From: Desulfovibrio sp.
GTDB lineage: Bacteria; Desulfobacterota; Desulfovibrionia; Desulfovibrionales; Desulfovibrionaceae
Assembly (NCBI RefSeq): GCF_019424165.1
Contig: NZ_JAHZAA010000003.1
Span: 177,238 to 198,069, forward strand
Length of the DNA: 20,832 nt
Direction: 5' to 3'
The stretch's first letter is position 1; each line of letters begins with the position of its first letter. The notes under the pieces are model-generated. The model saw only the letters and a program-made list of their open reading frames with translations, was not told the DNA's origin and made no database searches. Below, in pieces: positions 1 through 7,294 of this stretch. Position numbers and translations under genes: made by a program.

Positions 1-174
1 TGGGGTTTGCTGTTGGGATGGTATCAAGGTGACACGGCGGCTGTGCGCAGTTGCCGCTCCCGTCTCAAAGGCTTGATGGATGCGGGCAGACGTGGAAAAT
101 ACAGCGTGCCAGCATGTCTAAATGATATTTGTAGTATTTTTGAAATGTATGTTTTCCGCGTTGTATGGCCTTAA
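1..174 (+). CDS. Possible C-terminal fragment of an unidentified gene (runs off left edge)
   Basis: Frame 1 is open from the first base to a TAA at 172-174, giving 57 codons (begins WGLLLGWYQGDTAAV, ends FRVVWP). The first ~35 residues look protein-like, with an amphipathic Arg/Leu stretch, while the last part lies in AT-rich DNA and is less convincing. I do not recognise the family. Its stop overlaps the stop of the convergent autotransporter gene (171-173) by two bases, so no terminator fits between them. It could also be a chance open frame in GC-rich DNA; the sequence left of the window would decide. Confidence 0.3.
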   Translation, partial: WGLLLGWYQGDTAAVRSCRSRLKGLMDAGRRGKYSVPACLNDICSIFEMYVFRVVWP

Positions 175-3100
175 AAACTCAACTCCATACTCAGAAAGAC
201 GCCGTGATCCTGGCTCTCGGCCCGCAGGTCTACGGCGTACCCCGCGCGGATACCCAGATCATATCTGTCATGCAGGTTAAAGACGGTGTCCAGCCCCAGG
301 CCCAAGTGGAGTTCATCGCGGCTTTCGGATGCCGATCTGGTGGAAAATGAAGGGCCTGTTCCTGCCAGGGTACTTGTGAGTTCCACATTGTTGTCGGCCC
401 ATTCATGCAGCCAGCCGGCCGTTACCGAGGGTGTGACAACGGCATTTTTCGCTGCCTGAAAATCTCTGGCAAGGCGCAGCCCCATATGGGAGCGGAAAGA
501 ATCGGCGCGGGCGGCATCGGTGTGCAGGGCAAGGTCTGCTATGCTGCCGCCTTTTGTCTTTTCCTTAAAATCGTCCTGCCACAGATGTGTATAGCGCGCG
601 CCCACATAGGGCGTCAGGCGAGTGTGCTCCACAACATCCAGATCATAGGCCAGCTCCAGCCCCAGCCCCAGCAGATCTTGCTGGTACTTGTTTTCGTAGC
701 GCTGTTCGCTGGATCCAAGGAAAAATTTACGGGTGCCGTAATTCCAGAAATGCCCATAGGCAAGATCAGTTGTGGCCTTAAAGCCCGAAGCGTGATCGAA
801 CCTGGCAAACAGGCCAAAATGCGCGCCGTCCACGGCAGAGTGGCTGTCGGTATCATCGTCCTGCATATGGCCGCGGCTGAATCCAGCGTATCCACCAGCT
901 TCCCATCCGGGGGCGAGAGCAAAGGCCAGACCCGCAAGCAGCCCGCCACTGGTGTAGCGGTAGCCGCCATAATCTCCGCTTCCGTCACGGTGCATGAAAT
1001 TGCCGGTCAGGCCGGAAAAAAAGCGTACACCGCCAAGGTCGCGGTTCAGGCCGCTCAACATCAATGGCTCGGCATCATCGTCATCATGCTCGCTGGCAAG
1101 CATGGCTGTACCCAGTTGGCGGGTGGGCAGCAGGGTGTTCCTTGCGGCGTTCAGAGGGGTGTTTTCCATTTGTCTGCGCCTGGCGGTCAGGCCGTCATAG
1201 CGTCCCTGAGTGCTCCAGAATGCCAGATCCGGATGGGACTGGGGCGAGAGCGGGGCGGCATCACCTGCAAGGCGGGTCATGTCCGCAATAGATGAGGGAT
1301 CAGGCCCTGTACTCCGGCTTTTTGCGCCAAAGGCAAGGGCAAGCGCCTGTTCCGCAGTTTTTCTCTGGGCGAGCAGGGCCTGTCTGCCCTGATTGGCGTA
1401 CATTTCGGGGGTCATGCCGCTGACGTCGGCCGCGTACGTGGCTATTGCCGGGCCACCCCCTGTCTGGGCGATTTCAGGGTGCCGTCCCATATATTCGTTA
1501 AGGGCGTGCCACACGCGTTTGCCATTGGCCGAGGCTGCTGTGTAAAATCCTTTGTAAGGTGAGGAATAATAGCCGCTTATGATCCCATCGGCAGATATTT
1601 TCAGTTGAGCGTTGTTGTCCGCGTACTGGTACGCCCCGGAATATGCCCCGTCCACCAGTTGCCAGGATCCGGCAATGTCATTGAGGGGCTTGATGGGATT
1701 CCAGGTGAGGTACACGGGATTGTTGCTGAATGAGAGGCTGCCGCCGCGGGTGGTAAAAATGGCGTTGCCCGGATTTCTGTTGCCCAGCTCTATGGAGAGC
1801 ACCGCATCTGGCCCCATAGAAAGTGAACTGCCATTCTCTAGCGTCATCGTGCTTCCCTGTTCCAGGCGCAATACTGTGGATGAACCACTGACGTTGATTG
1901 CAACTGGAGCGCCCTGAAGAGAAAAGTCCCGCAGCAGTCTGGTAGTGCCGTTGGTGAGGTTGATGGTATTTACGGCTGTGTTCAGGACATTCTGTCCTCC
2001 CCAGGCCAGTACGCCGCTGCCGGTTTTTGTGGCGGTAAACGTGCCGGTGGTGGTGGCGGAGACGGGATCATACAGATAAATGTCGCCATCGCCGCTGAAA
2101 TTCAGATCGATGTTGCCGATGGCTGTGCCGTTTGTAGCGCCAAAGGTAATGCCGCTGGCCGAAGCGTTCGCACTGTTACCCTGGAATACGGACTGCCTGC
2201 CGCTGTCGGCAATAAGGCTGAGGGCAACATCCGTTCCCGCAATTTCCATAAATACGGCTCCGCCTGCGGTGCTGGCCGTATTGCTGATAAAGGAAACATT
2301 CTGCAATGATGCAATTGTGCCGTTAAGGTAAAGAGCGCCGCCATAGCCGCGCCCTGCACCTCCTGCTGCGCCGCTTCCCCCGCCGTTATCCTTGCCCCCG
2401 TTGCCCCCGCTGCCGCCAAGGGCGCGGTTGCCGATAAAAGTGCTGTCAACAGCCGTAACGTCGCCGCCGCTATAAACAGCTCCACCGAAAGCATCGCCGC
2501 CGCTGCCGCCGTTACCGCCGCTGCTGGCCGCGTAGTATTCGCTGCCTTCATTGCCTGCGCCGCCATTGCCGCCTGCGCCGCCCAGGGCGCTGGCATTACT
2601 GATGACGGCACTACTCAGGCTTATGCCGTTGGCGGCGCTATAAAGCGCCCCTCCGGAAGCCGCTCCGCCGTTACCGCCTGTGCCGCCAACGCCGGGGCCA
2701 GTAAGATAGGGATCTCTATCGGGATTGCCGCCCTTGCCTCCGTTGCCTCCGTTACCGCCGATCGCGCCGGCCTTGTCTATGGCAAGGCCGTTCAGGCTGA
2801 TGGACTGGACAGCGTACACGGCCCCGCCCGAGGCATTGCCCCCAAGGCCGCCGTTGCCGCCATCCTTGCGTCTGCCGCCCTTGCTTGAGGATTCGCCCGC
2901 GCCGCCCTGGGCAAAAATATTGCTGAAGCTGGCCGGGGCCGTGCCGTTCATCGCGCCGCCACTATAGACAGCGCCGCCAAAGGCGTTGCCGCCCGTACCG
3001 CCCACGTTCTGCTTGCCATTGCTATGGGCCTGCCCGCCATTGCCGCCCACAGCCCGGCTGTTTGTTACTGTGAGCGTACCGGTAAAATGCAGGTCAGCGG

Positions 3101-5099
3101 AAAAAATACTGCCGCCCCACGCCGCACCACCAGTGCCGCCAATGGAACCGCCCTGATCGCTCTCATTGGCAAAGCCACCATCGCCGCCCAAAGCAAGACT
3201 GTTATCAAAAACCGTCTGTGCGCCAAGTGTCAGAAGACCTCCGGCGTACAGGGAACCGCCCTGTGCAGCGCCGCCCGCACCGCCATTGCTGTTGGATCCG
3301 GAGCTGCTGCTGCCGGGCGCATACGCTCCATCACCGCCTTGCCCGCCAGTGGCCTTGTTGCCGCTGAAGTTCAGGACGCCGCTGGTGCTCATGGTCCCTG
3401 ACGCATAAAGGCCGCCGCCGCTGGCTGCGCCACCGGTACCGCCGTCTCCGGCCACCTGTGAGCTGCCGTTATCGGGACCGGCCGCGCCGCTTTCCGCACC
3501 ATTGCCGCCCCGGCCGCCTACAGCCTGGTTGCCCGCAATGAGGCCGCCAGCCGCAGTAAGCGTACCTGCGTAGGCGCCGCCGCCAAGGGCTGCTCCGCCC
3601 GCGCCGCCACTGCCGCCCTGACCGCCGTTGCCTGTGCCTGAAGCCGCGCCGCCACTGCCGCCGTTACCACCGTTGCCTCCTCTGGCTTGATTGCTGCTGA
3701 GAGTTGTGAGGCCAAGGTCAAGGTTGCCCGTTGCGTACAGTGCCCCACCGCTGGCTTCACCGCCACCGCCGCCACTGCCGCCTCTGGCGCCATTGCTGTT
3801 TACGCTGGGGTCAAACGCTGGTTCGCCGCCTCCCCCATTGCCTCCGCTGCCTCCAAGGGCCAGGCTGTTGGTGAACATACCGCCCAGGCTGAGCGCCGCG
3901 CCATAAATGGCCCCACCTTGTGCGTTGCCGCCGTTGCCGCCTGCCCCGCTGAATGTGGTGCTGTTGGAGCCTGCTGCTGAGCCGCCATTGCCGCCAGCAC
4001 CCCCTATGGCTGCGGTGGCGTCAAAAAAAAGAACGCCGCTGCCGCTTACACTGCTGCCGCTGTAAACACCGCCGCCCGCAGCAGCGCCGCCATTGCCGCC
4101 AGCAACGCCAGCAGTTGTGGTATCACCCGAAATCACGAACAGAACATGCCCGGCATTGCCGCCCGCGCCGCCAAGGGCGCGGCTGCGGAAAACAGATGTT
4201 TCAGCATCAAGAACAAGTCCGCCGCCAGCGTAAATGCTGCCGCCTTGCGCGGAACCACCGGTACCAGAAACTGGTACGGTGCTCTTGGTTCCTCCATCAA
4301 CTCCAGTTCCAGCATTGCCGCCGATGGCCGTATTTTCTGAAAAAACAACGGCAGTGCCATTGATGGCCGTCTGCCCGACGGAGTACAGTGCGCCACCCTG
4401 CGCGTTGCCGCCGTTACCGCCGCCTGCGCCATATTGGAGTGAACTGGAGACGTGGCCGGGATTTATATTTCCGTTTAGTCCACCATCGCCGCCATTACCG
4501 GCCGCAGCAGCGTTACCTTTAATGACTCCGCCGCCGGTAATAGTGATGCTTGCATCAGTACCAAGCGCGCCGCCCCGTGCATTGCCACCCTGACCGCCTT
4601 TACCGCCGGAAGCGCCATTGCCGGAACCTGTGGCGTTGCCGCCCGTACCACCTTGCCCGCCTGCGCCTCCCTGTGTCGTGTTATTTTCCAGCACGACATG
4701 GTTTCCTGCGCTGATGGAACCGCTGGTATAGCCAATGCCGCCATAAGCGTTGCCGCCCGTGCCGCCTGTGCCGCCTTTTCTTCCGTTGTCTGCCGTTACG
4801 TCGCCCTGGCCGCCCGTACCGCCCATGCCGCCAATGGCATGGTTGTCGCCAAAGGTTCCCGTGTTCAGGTCAATATTGTCTGTACCCCAGGCGGTACCCG
4901 GAACAGACTGACCGGAAATTCCCGGCTGGGCGTTGCCAAGGGGGCCAGGCGCACCATCGGCCCCCTGTCTGGTGGTTTCAGAAACTGGGGCAAGAGCGGT
5001 TGCTCCCCATATGGCAGGGGCAGTGCAATGCAGTGCGATTATTATAAATAAGATCTTTATACAGCCTGCATCAAGTAGGTGTATCGTGCGGTGGAACAT
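171..5099 (-). CDS. Giant autotransporter (type V secretion) with Gly/Asn-rich repeat passenger
   Basis: A 1642-residue surface or secreted protein. Residues 1-33 form a signal peptide with hydrophobic core ILFIIIAL and a likely cut near IWGA. Residues ~110-920 consist of about 15 imperfect units of 46-59 residues. Each begins with GG-x-[LIVA]-Y, has a short beta-strand-like part ending near N-x-A-x-GG, and then a GGxGGxG-rich loop. Residues ~920-1200 look like an ordinary beta-helix passenger, and ~1200-1290 like a linker. Residues ~1290-1642 resemble an autotransporter beta-barrel, with alternating aromatic/hydrophobic strands and a terminal ...SMELSF ending in Phe. The ATG at 5099 follows a GGGGG Shine-Dalgarno seven bases upstream. 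Outer-membrane translocation follows from the family; the passenger's function (adhesion, surface coat) is unknown. I saw no catalytic motif. It is divergent from the nuclease gene at 5285. Confidence 0.88.
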   Translation of the reverse strand: MFHRTIHLLDAGCIKILFIIIALHCTAPAIWGATALAPVSETTRQGADGAPGPLGNAQPGISGQSVPGTAWGTDNIDLNTGTFGDNHAIGGMGGTGGQGDVTADNGRKGGTGGTGGNAYGGIGYTSGSISAGNHVVLENNTTQGGAGGQGGTGGNATGSGNGASGGKGGQGGNARGGALGTDASITITGGGVIKGNAAAAGNGGDGGLNGNINPGHVSSSLQYGAGGGNGGNAQGGALYSVGQTAINGTAVVFSENTAIGGNAGTGVDGGTKSTVPVSGTGGSAQGGSIYAGGGLVLDAETSVFRSRALGGAGGNAGHVLFVISGDTTTAGVAGGNGGAAAGGGVYSGSSVSGSGVLFFDATAAIGGAGGNGGSAAGSNSTTFSGAGGNGGNAQGGAIYGAALSLGGMFTNSLALGGSGGNGGGGEPAFDPSVNSNGARGGSGGGGGEASGGALYATGNLDLGLTTLSSNQARGGNGGNGGSGGAASGTGNGGQGGSGGAGGAALGGGAYAGTLTAAGGLIAGNQAVGGRGGNGAESGAAGPDNGSSQVAGDGGTGGAASGGGLYASGTMSTSGVLNFSGNKATGGQGGDGAYAPGSSSSGSNSNGGAGGAAQGGSLYAGGLLTLGAQTVFDNSLALGGDGGFANESDQGGSIGGTGGAAWGGSIFSADLHFTGTLTVTNSRAVGGNGGQAHSNGKQNVGGTGGNAFGGAVYSGGAMNGTAPASFSNIFAQGGAGESSSKGGRRKDGGNGGLGGNASGGAVYAVQSISLNGLAIDKAGAIGGNGGNGGKGGNPDRDPYLTGPGVGGTGGNGGAASGGALYSAANGISLSSAVISNASALGGAGGNGGAGNEGSEYYAASSGGNGGSGGDAFGGAVYSGGDVTAVDSTFIGNRALGGSGGNGGKDNGGGSGAAGGAGRGYGGALYLNGTIASLQNVSFISNTASTAGGAVFMEIAGTDVALSLIADSGRQSVFQGNSANASASGITFGATNGTAIGNIDLNFSGDGDIYLYDPVSATTTGTFTATKTGSGVLAWGGQNVLNTAVNTINLTNGTTRLLRDFSLQGAPVAINVSGSSTVLRLEQGSTMTLENGSSLSMGPDAVLSIELGNRNPGNAIFTTRGGSLSFSNNPVYLTWNPIKPLNDIAGSWQLVDGAYSGAYQYADNNAQLKISADGIISGYYSSPYKGFYTAASANGKRVWHALNEYMGRHPEIAQTGGGPAIATYAADVSGMTPEMYANQGRQALLAQRKTAEQALALAFGAKSRSTGPDPSSIADMTRLAGDAAPLSPQSHPDLAFWSTQGRYDGLTARRRQMENTPLNAARNTLLPTRQLGTAMLASEHDDDDAEPLMLSGLNRDLGGVRFFSGLTGNFMHRDGSGDYGGYRYTSGGLLAGLAFALAPGWEAGGYAGFSRGHMQDDDTDSHSAVDGAHFGLFARFDHASGFKATTDLAYGHFWNYGTRKFFLGSSEQRYENKYQQDLLGLGLELAYDLDVVEHTRLTPYVGARYTHLWQDDFKEKTKGGSIADLALHTDAARADSFRSHMGLRLARDFQAAKNAVVTPSVTAGWLHEWADNNVELTSTLAGTGPSFSTRSASESRDELHLGLGLDTVFNLHDRYDLGIRAGYAVDLRAESQDHGVFLSMELSF
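2346..4772 (-). repeat. Region encoding ~15 imperfect 46-59-residue Gly-rich units
   Basis: Within the autotransporter passenger, GG-x-x-Y type anchors recur at residues near 119, 176, 235, 286, 342, 395, 451, 506, 561, 614, 662, 708, 758, 816, 872 and 920, i.e. every 46-59 residues. Between anchors lies a variable hydrophobic segment and then a low-complexity GGNGGNGG-type segment. The DNA repeats are diverged (GCC/ACC/GCC-rich on the plus strand), so these are degenerate protein-level repeats rather than a fresh DNA tandem array. Confidence 0.85.
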
Positions 5100-5200
5100 G
5101 GCGCTACCCCCAGCTTCCAGCGTTTTTCAGTAGTTCTACTGTGATGGGAAGTGCTGTAAACTTTACTGGTGGACACGCGGAAAATGCCAATCAGTTGTGA

Positions 5201-5215
5201 TTATGTGTCACATAA
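5201..5215. promoter_or_regulatory. Perfect 7-1-7 palindrome between divergent genes; candidate operator
   Basis: TTATGTG-T-CACATAA is a perfect inverted repeat with a one-base centre, lying between the divergent autotransporter (start 5099) and nuclease (start 5285) genes. CATAAT, a five-of-six match to a -10 box, occurs on the plus strand at 5211-5216 and on the minus strand at 5205-5200, so a bound protein could cover both promoters. The larger context TGTGA-N7-TCACA resembles a CRP/FNR-family site but has seven rather than six central bases. I found no good -35 partner on either strand. The regulator is unknown. Confidence 0.4.
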
Positions 5216-5284
5216 TTCTTTTTGATTTTTTCTCCATTTCTTCCATGCTAAAAAAGGCATGCATATTTGCATCATGGAGGTCTC

Positions 5285-5821
5285 ATGAAGCTGAAAACAT
5301 CAATACTGCCGTTTTTTGCCCTTGTTCTGGCGCTGGCGCTGGCGCTTGCAGCAGGCCCGGTCCAGGCCGCGCAGGCAGAGGCCACGGCGTACTTTGCCCC
5401 GAACGGAGGCATCCGGGAAGCGGTCATCGACCATATTAACAGGGCTGAAAAATCCATTCATATCCTGTCCTACTATTTTTCAGAGCCTGGCATAGCCAAG
5501 GCCCTGGCCAGGGCTGCCAAGCGCGGCGTACAGGTGGAGGCCGTGCTTGACGCCAAAGGCGGCAACAAGGACAAAAATCCCTATCTGGCCGGACAGCTCA
5601 AGGATGCCGGAGCGGCCGTATATATGGATAGTGATCACAAGACCATGCACAATAAAGTTATGATATATGACGGAAAAACAGTGCAGACAGGCAGTTACAA
5701 CCTGCGCAAGGGCGTGGACAGGAAAAATGCGGAAAATGTGCTGTTCATCACCTCGGAAGACGTGGCCGCGCAGTATCTGAAAGATTTTCAGATGCACAAG
5801 GCCCATTCGCATCCGTACTGA
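5285..5821 (+). CDS. Exported phospholipase D family (Nuc-type) nuclease-like protein, single HKD motif
   Basis: A 178-residue protein. Residues 1-29 form a signal peptide (Leu/Ala-rich core, cut near VQA-AQA), so it acts in the periplasm or outside. The mature part has one complete HKD motif: H122-x-K124-x4-D129, then GSYN at 136-139. This is the pattern of small PLD-superfamily enzymes such as Nuc, which dimerise to make one active site and cut phosphodiesters, usually nucleic acid. The length fits a single-domain member. I chose the ATG at 5285 because GGAGG lies four bases upstream (5276-5280); an in-frame ATG at 5267 has no ribosome site and would add a poor N-terminus. The C-terminus is His-rich (HKAHSHPY). 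Substrate (DNA, RNA or lipid) cannot be told from sequence. Confidence 0.85.
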   Translation: MKLKTSILPFFALVLALALALAAGPVQAAQAEATAYFAPNGGIREAVIDHINRAEKSIHILSYYFSEPGIAKALARAAKRGVQVEAVLDAKGGNKDKNPYLAGQLKDAGAAVYMDSDHKTMHNKVMIYDGKTVQTGSYNLRKGVDRKNAENVLFITSEDVAAQYLKDFQMHKAHSHPY

Positions 5822-5935
5822 TAGCGCGGCATGTGCTGGACTGTGCGCTTTGCCGCTGTGCCGGTTGTGGTGTGCAGGTGCGGCATGAAGCTGCGACGGT
5901 TCGCCGCCGGGTGATACTTGGCGGCACAAAACAGA

Positions 5936-5969
5936 AACAGTCCGTTTTCCCGAGAGAAAGCGGACTGTT
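5936..5969. terminator. Bidirectional hairpin terminator between convergent genes
   Basis: AACAGTCCG at 5936-5944 pairs perfectly with CGGACTGTT at 5961-5969. The stem continues inward through TTTTC/GAAAG (5945-5949 with 5956-5960, one G-T pair) for 14 pairs around a six-base loop. It lies between the nuclease stop (5821, plus) and the stop of the minus-strand gene at 5992. On the minus strand it is followed by the T-rich sequence TCTGTTTTG. Position and T-tracts suit termination from both sides. Confidence 0.7.
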
Positions 5970-5991
5970 GATGTTTCCGGCGTGCCGGAGG

Positions 5992-6531
5992 CTACTTGGC
6001 GTTTTTTGCCAGTACGTCCAGCATCAGAGCATCGGGCTGCTTGGCGCAGGCGTCCAGAAATGCCTTGAGGGTGTCGTCATTTTCCAGAATGGAAGCCTGG
6101 GTTTTGTTTTTGCCCCTGTTGTATCCATCCAGCCAGATGACAAAGCCGCTACCGTTGTCAGGGTCATTATTGTAGTCCTTGCAGGTGGTTTTATCCGCCT
6201 GCCAGGTTCCCTTTTCTGGTGTGGGCTGGGCCTTGCGGACCTTGGTCCATACGTCGGCCACATTGTCCGTGGGCTTGGCCTGGCAATAGGCGTACACTTC
6301 CGTAAGGATGGGAGCCAGAATTTCAGGGTGAGCCACGGTATCGCCCAGTCCGGCGCTGGCGTAGCCATCAACCTGCAACGCCTCAAAAATGGGCGGCTGG
6401 CCGCCGTCCGTCATGGGAATGGTCACAAGCTCGGCACAGATGAAAGAATCAGGGGCGATTTTTTCGTTATCGGCCTGGGCCGCCAGGGGCAGGCCAAGCA
6501 GCAGGCAACAGAAAACAAGAACTTTCTTCAT
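5992..6531 (-). CDS. Exported protein with two tandem HdeA/HdeB-like domains
   Basis: A 179-residue protein with a signal peptide (residues 1-20, cut after AQA). The mature part divides into two similar halves. Half one (~21-100) has C32 and C83 (FICAELV ... YAYCQAKP) and ends in VWTKVRK, close to the end of E. coli HdeA (EWDKIKK). Half two (~108-179) has C117 and C162 (TTCKDY ... FVIWLDGY ... DACAKQPDALML), resembling HdeB's TCQEF ... CKKNP pattern. HdeA and HdeB are small periplasmic acid-stress chaperones with one conserved disulfide; the Cys spacings here (51 and 45) fit. Its ATG overlaps the ABC ATPase stop as ATGA, and its ribosome site (AAGGGAG) lies inside that gene, so the two are probably translationally coupled. 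Family assigned by eye from motifs; chaperone activity is inference. Confidence 0.65.
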   Translation of the reverse strand: MKKVLVFCCLLLGLPLAAQADNEKIAPDSFICAELVTIPMTDGGQPPIFEALQVDGYASAGLGDTVAHPEILAPILTEVYAYCQAKPTDNVADVWTKVRKAQPTPEKGTWQADKTTCKDYNNDPDNGSGFVIWLDGYNRGKNKTQASILENDDTLKAFLDACAKQPDALMLDVLAKNAK

Positions 6532-7274
6532 GAAAACTCCCTTGGTGAAAGACTAGTTCTTCCATTACCTACAGGGGCGCGTCTGTCAACTGCCAATGCC
6601 GTTGCGGGGGTTTGCCCCATATTTCCTTCCAGCATGTGCACGCTGCGGCCGGCCAGCGCGGCATAGTCCGGGTTATGGGTGACCATAACGATGGTCAGGC
6701 CCTCGCTGTTCAGCTCCTGCAAAAGCTGCATGATGGCATCGCCGGTAGCCATGTCCAGGCTGCCGGTAGGCTCGTCGGCAAAAAGTACACGCGGCGCGGC
6801 GGCAAGGCCGCGGGCAATGGCCACACGCTGCTGCTCGCCGCCGGAAAGGGATGAAGGCAGGCTGTCTTTTTTGTGCTCCAGCCCCACCCGCTCAAGGCAG
6901 GCGGCGGCCCTGTCGCGCAATTCTTCCGGTATGCCTCGAAAACTGTTGGCCCCGGGCAGCAATACGTTTTCCAGCACCGTAAGATAAGGCATAAGGTGAT
7001 GTGCCTGAAAAATCATGGCAAAGGCGCTGTTGCGCAAATGGTCGCGCTGCTTTTCGCTCATGGCTCGCAGGTCGGTTCCTTCAAAAAGCACCTGCCCGCT
7101 GTCAGGTTCGGTCAGGGTGGAAAGCACGTTGAGCAGGGTAGATTTGCCCGAACCTGAACGGCCTGTGACTGCCACAAATTCTCCCTGCTCAATACGCAGG
7201 TTCACGCCGCATAGCACCGGCGCAGACACGCCGCCTGCGCTATATGATTTGACTATATCAATTGCTTCAAGCAT
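6528..7274 (-). CDS. ABC transporter ATP-binding protein, MacB/LolD type
   Basis: A 248-residue ATPase with every canonical motif: Walker A GRSGSGKST at 38-46, Q-loop Q90, signature LSGGEQQR at 143-150, Walker B VLFADEPTG at 163-171 and H-loop H200. The overall pattern (FQAHHLMPYLTVLENV, DEPTGSLD) is that of the MacB/LolD/FtsE branch, which drives FtsX-type permeases that work mechanically on extracytoplasmic partners. The permease gene lies 20 bp upstream on the same strand. The start at 7274 has GAGGATGAG just upstream. The last ~30 residues are a low-complexity tail beyond the usual domain end. By analogy with p19-type operons it may serve iron handling rather than drug export, but the substrate is not visible. 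Confidence 0.92.
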   Translation of the reverse strand: MLEAIDIVKSYSAGGVSAPVLCGVNLRIEQGEFVAVTGRSGSGKSTLLNVLSTLTEPDSGQVLFEGTDLRAMSEKQRDHLRNSAFAMIFQAHHLMPYLTVLENVLLPGANSFRGIPEELRDRAAACLERVGLEHKKDSLPSSLSGGEQQRVAIARGLAAAPRVLFADEPTGSLDMATGDAIMQLLQELNSEGLTIVMVTHNPDYAALAGRSVHMLEGNMGQTPATALAVDRRAPVGNGRTSLSPREFS

Positions 7275-7294
7275 GTGCTCATCCTCTTGTGCTG

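Noticed and set aside
2725..2967. Proline-rich (PPLPPLPPL) plus-strand frames within the autotransporter
   Set aside because: Antisense reading of the GGNGGNGG-coding DNA automatically gives Pro/Leu runs; no independent gene is supported.
2346..4772. CRISPR array or DNA tandem repeat
   Set aside because: Periodicity exists only at protein level within one open frame; DNA units are diverged and there are no uniform repeats with unique spacers.
5025..5099. Lipoprotein signal (ALHC) in the autotransporter leader
   Set aside because: His directly before the Cys and a following classical signal-peptidase region (IWGA) argue against a lipobox.
5196..5212. Canonical CRP/FNR (HcpR-like) site TGTGA-N6-TCACA
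   Set aside because: The spacing is seven bases, not six, so I kept it only as an unassigned palindrome.
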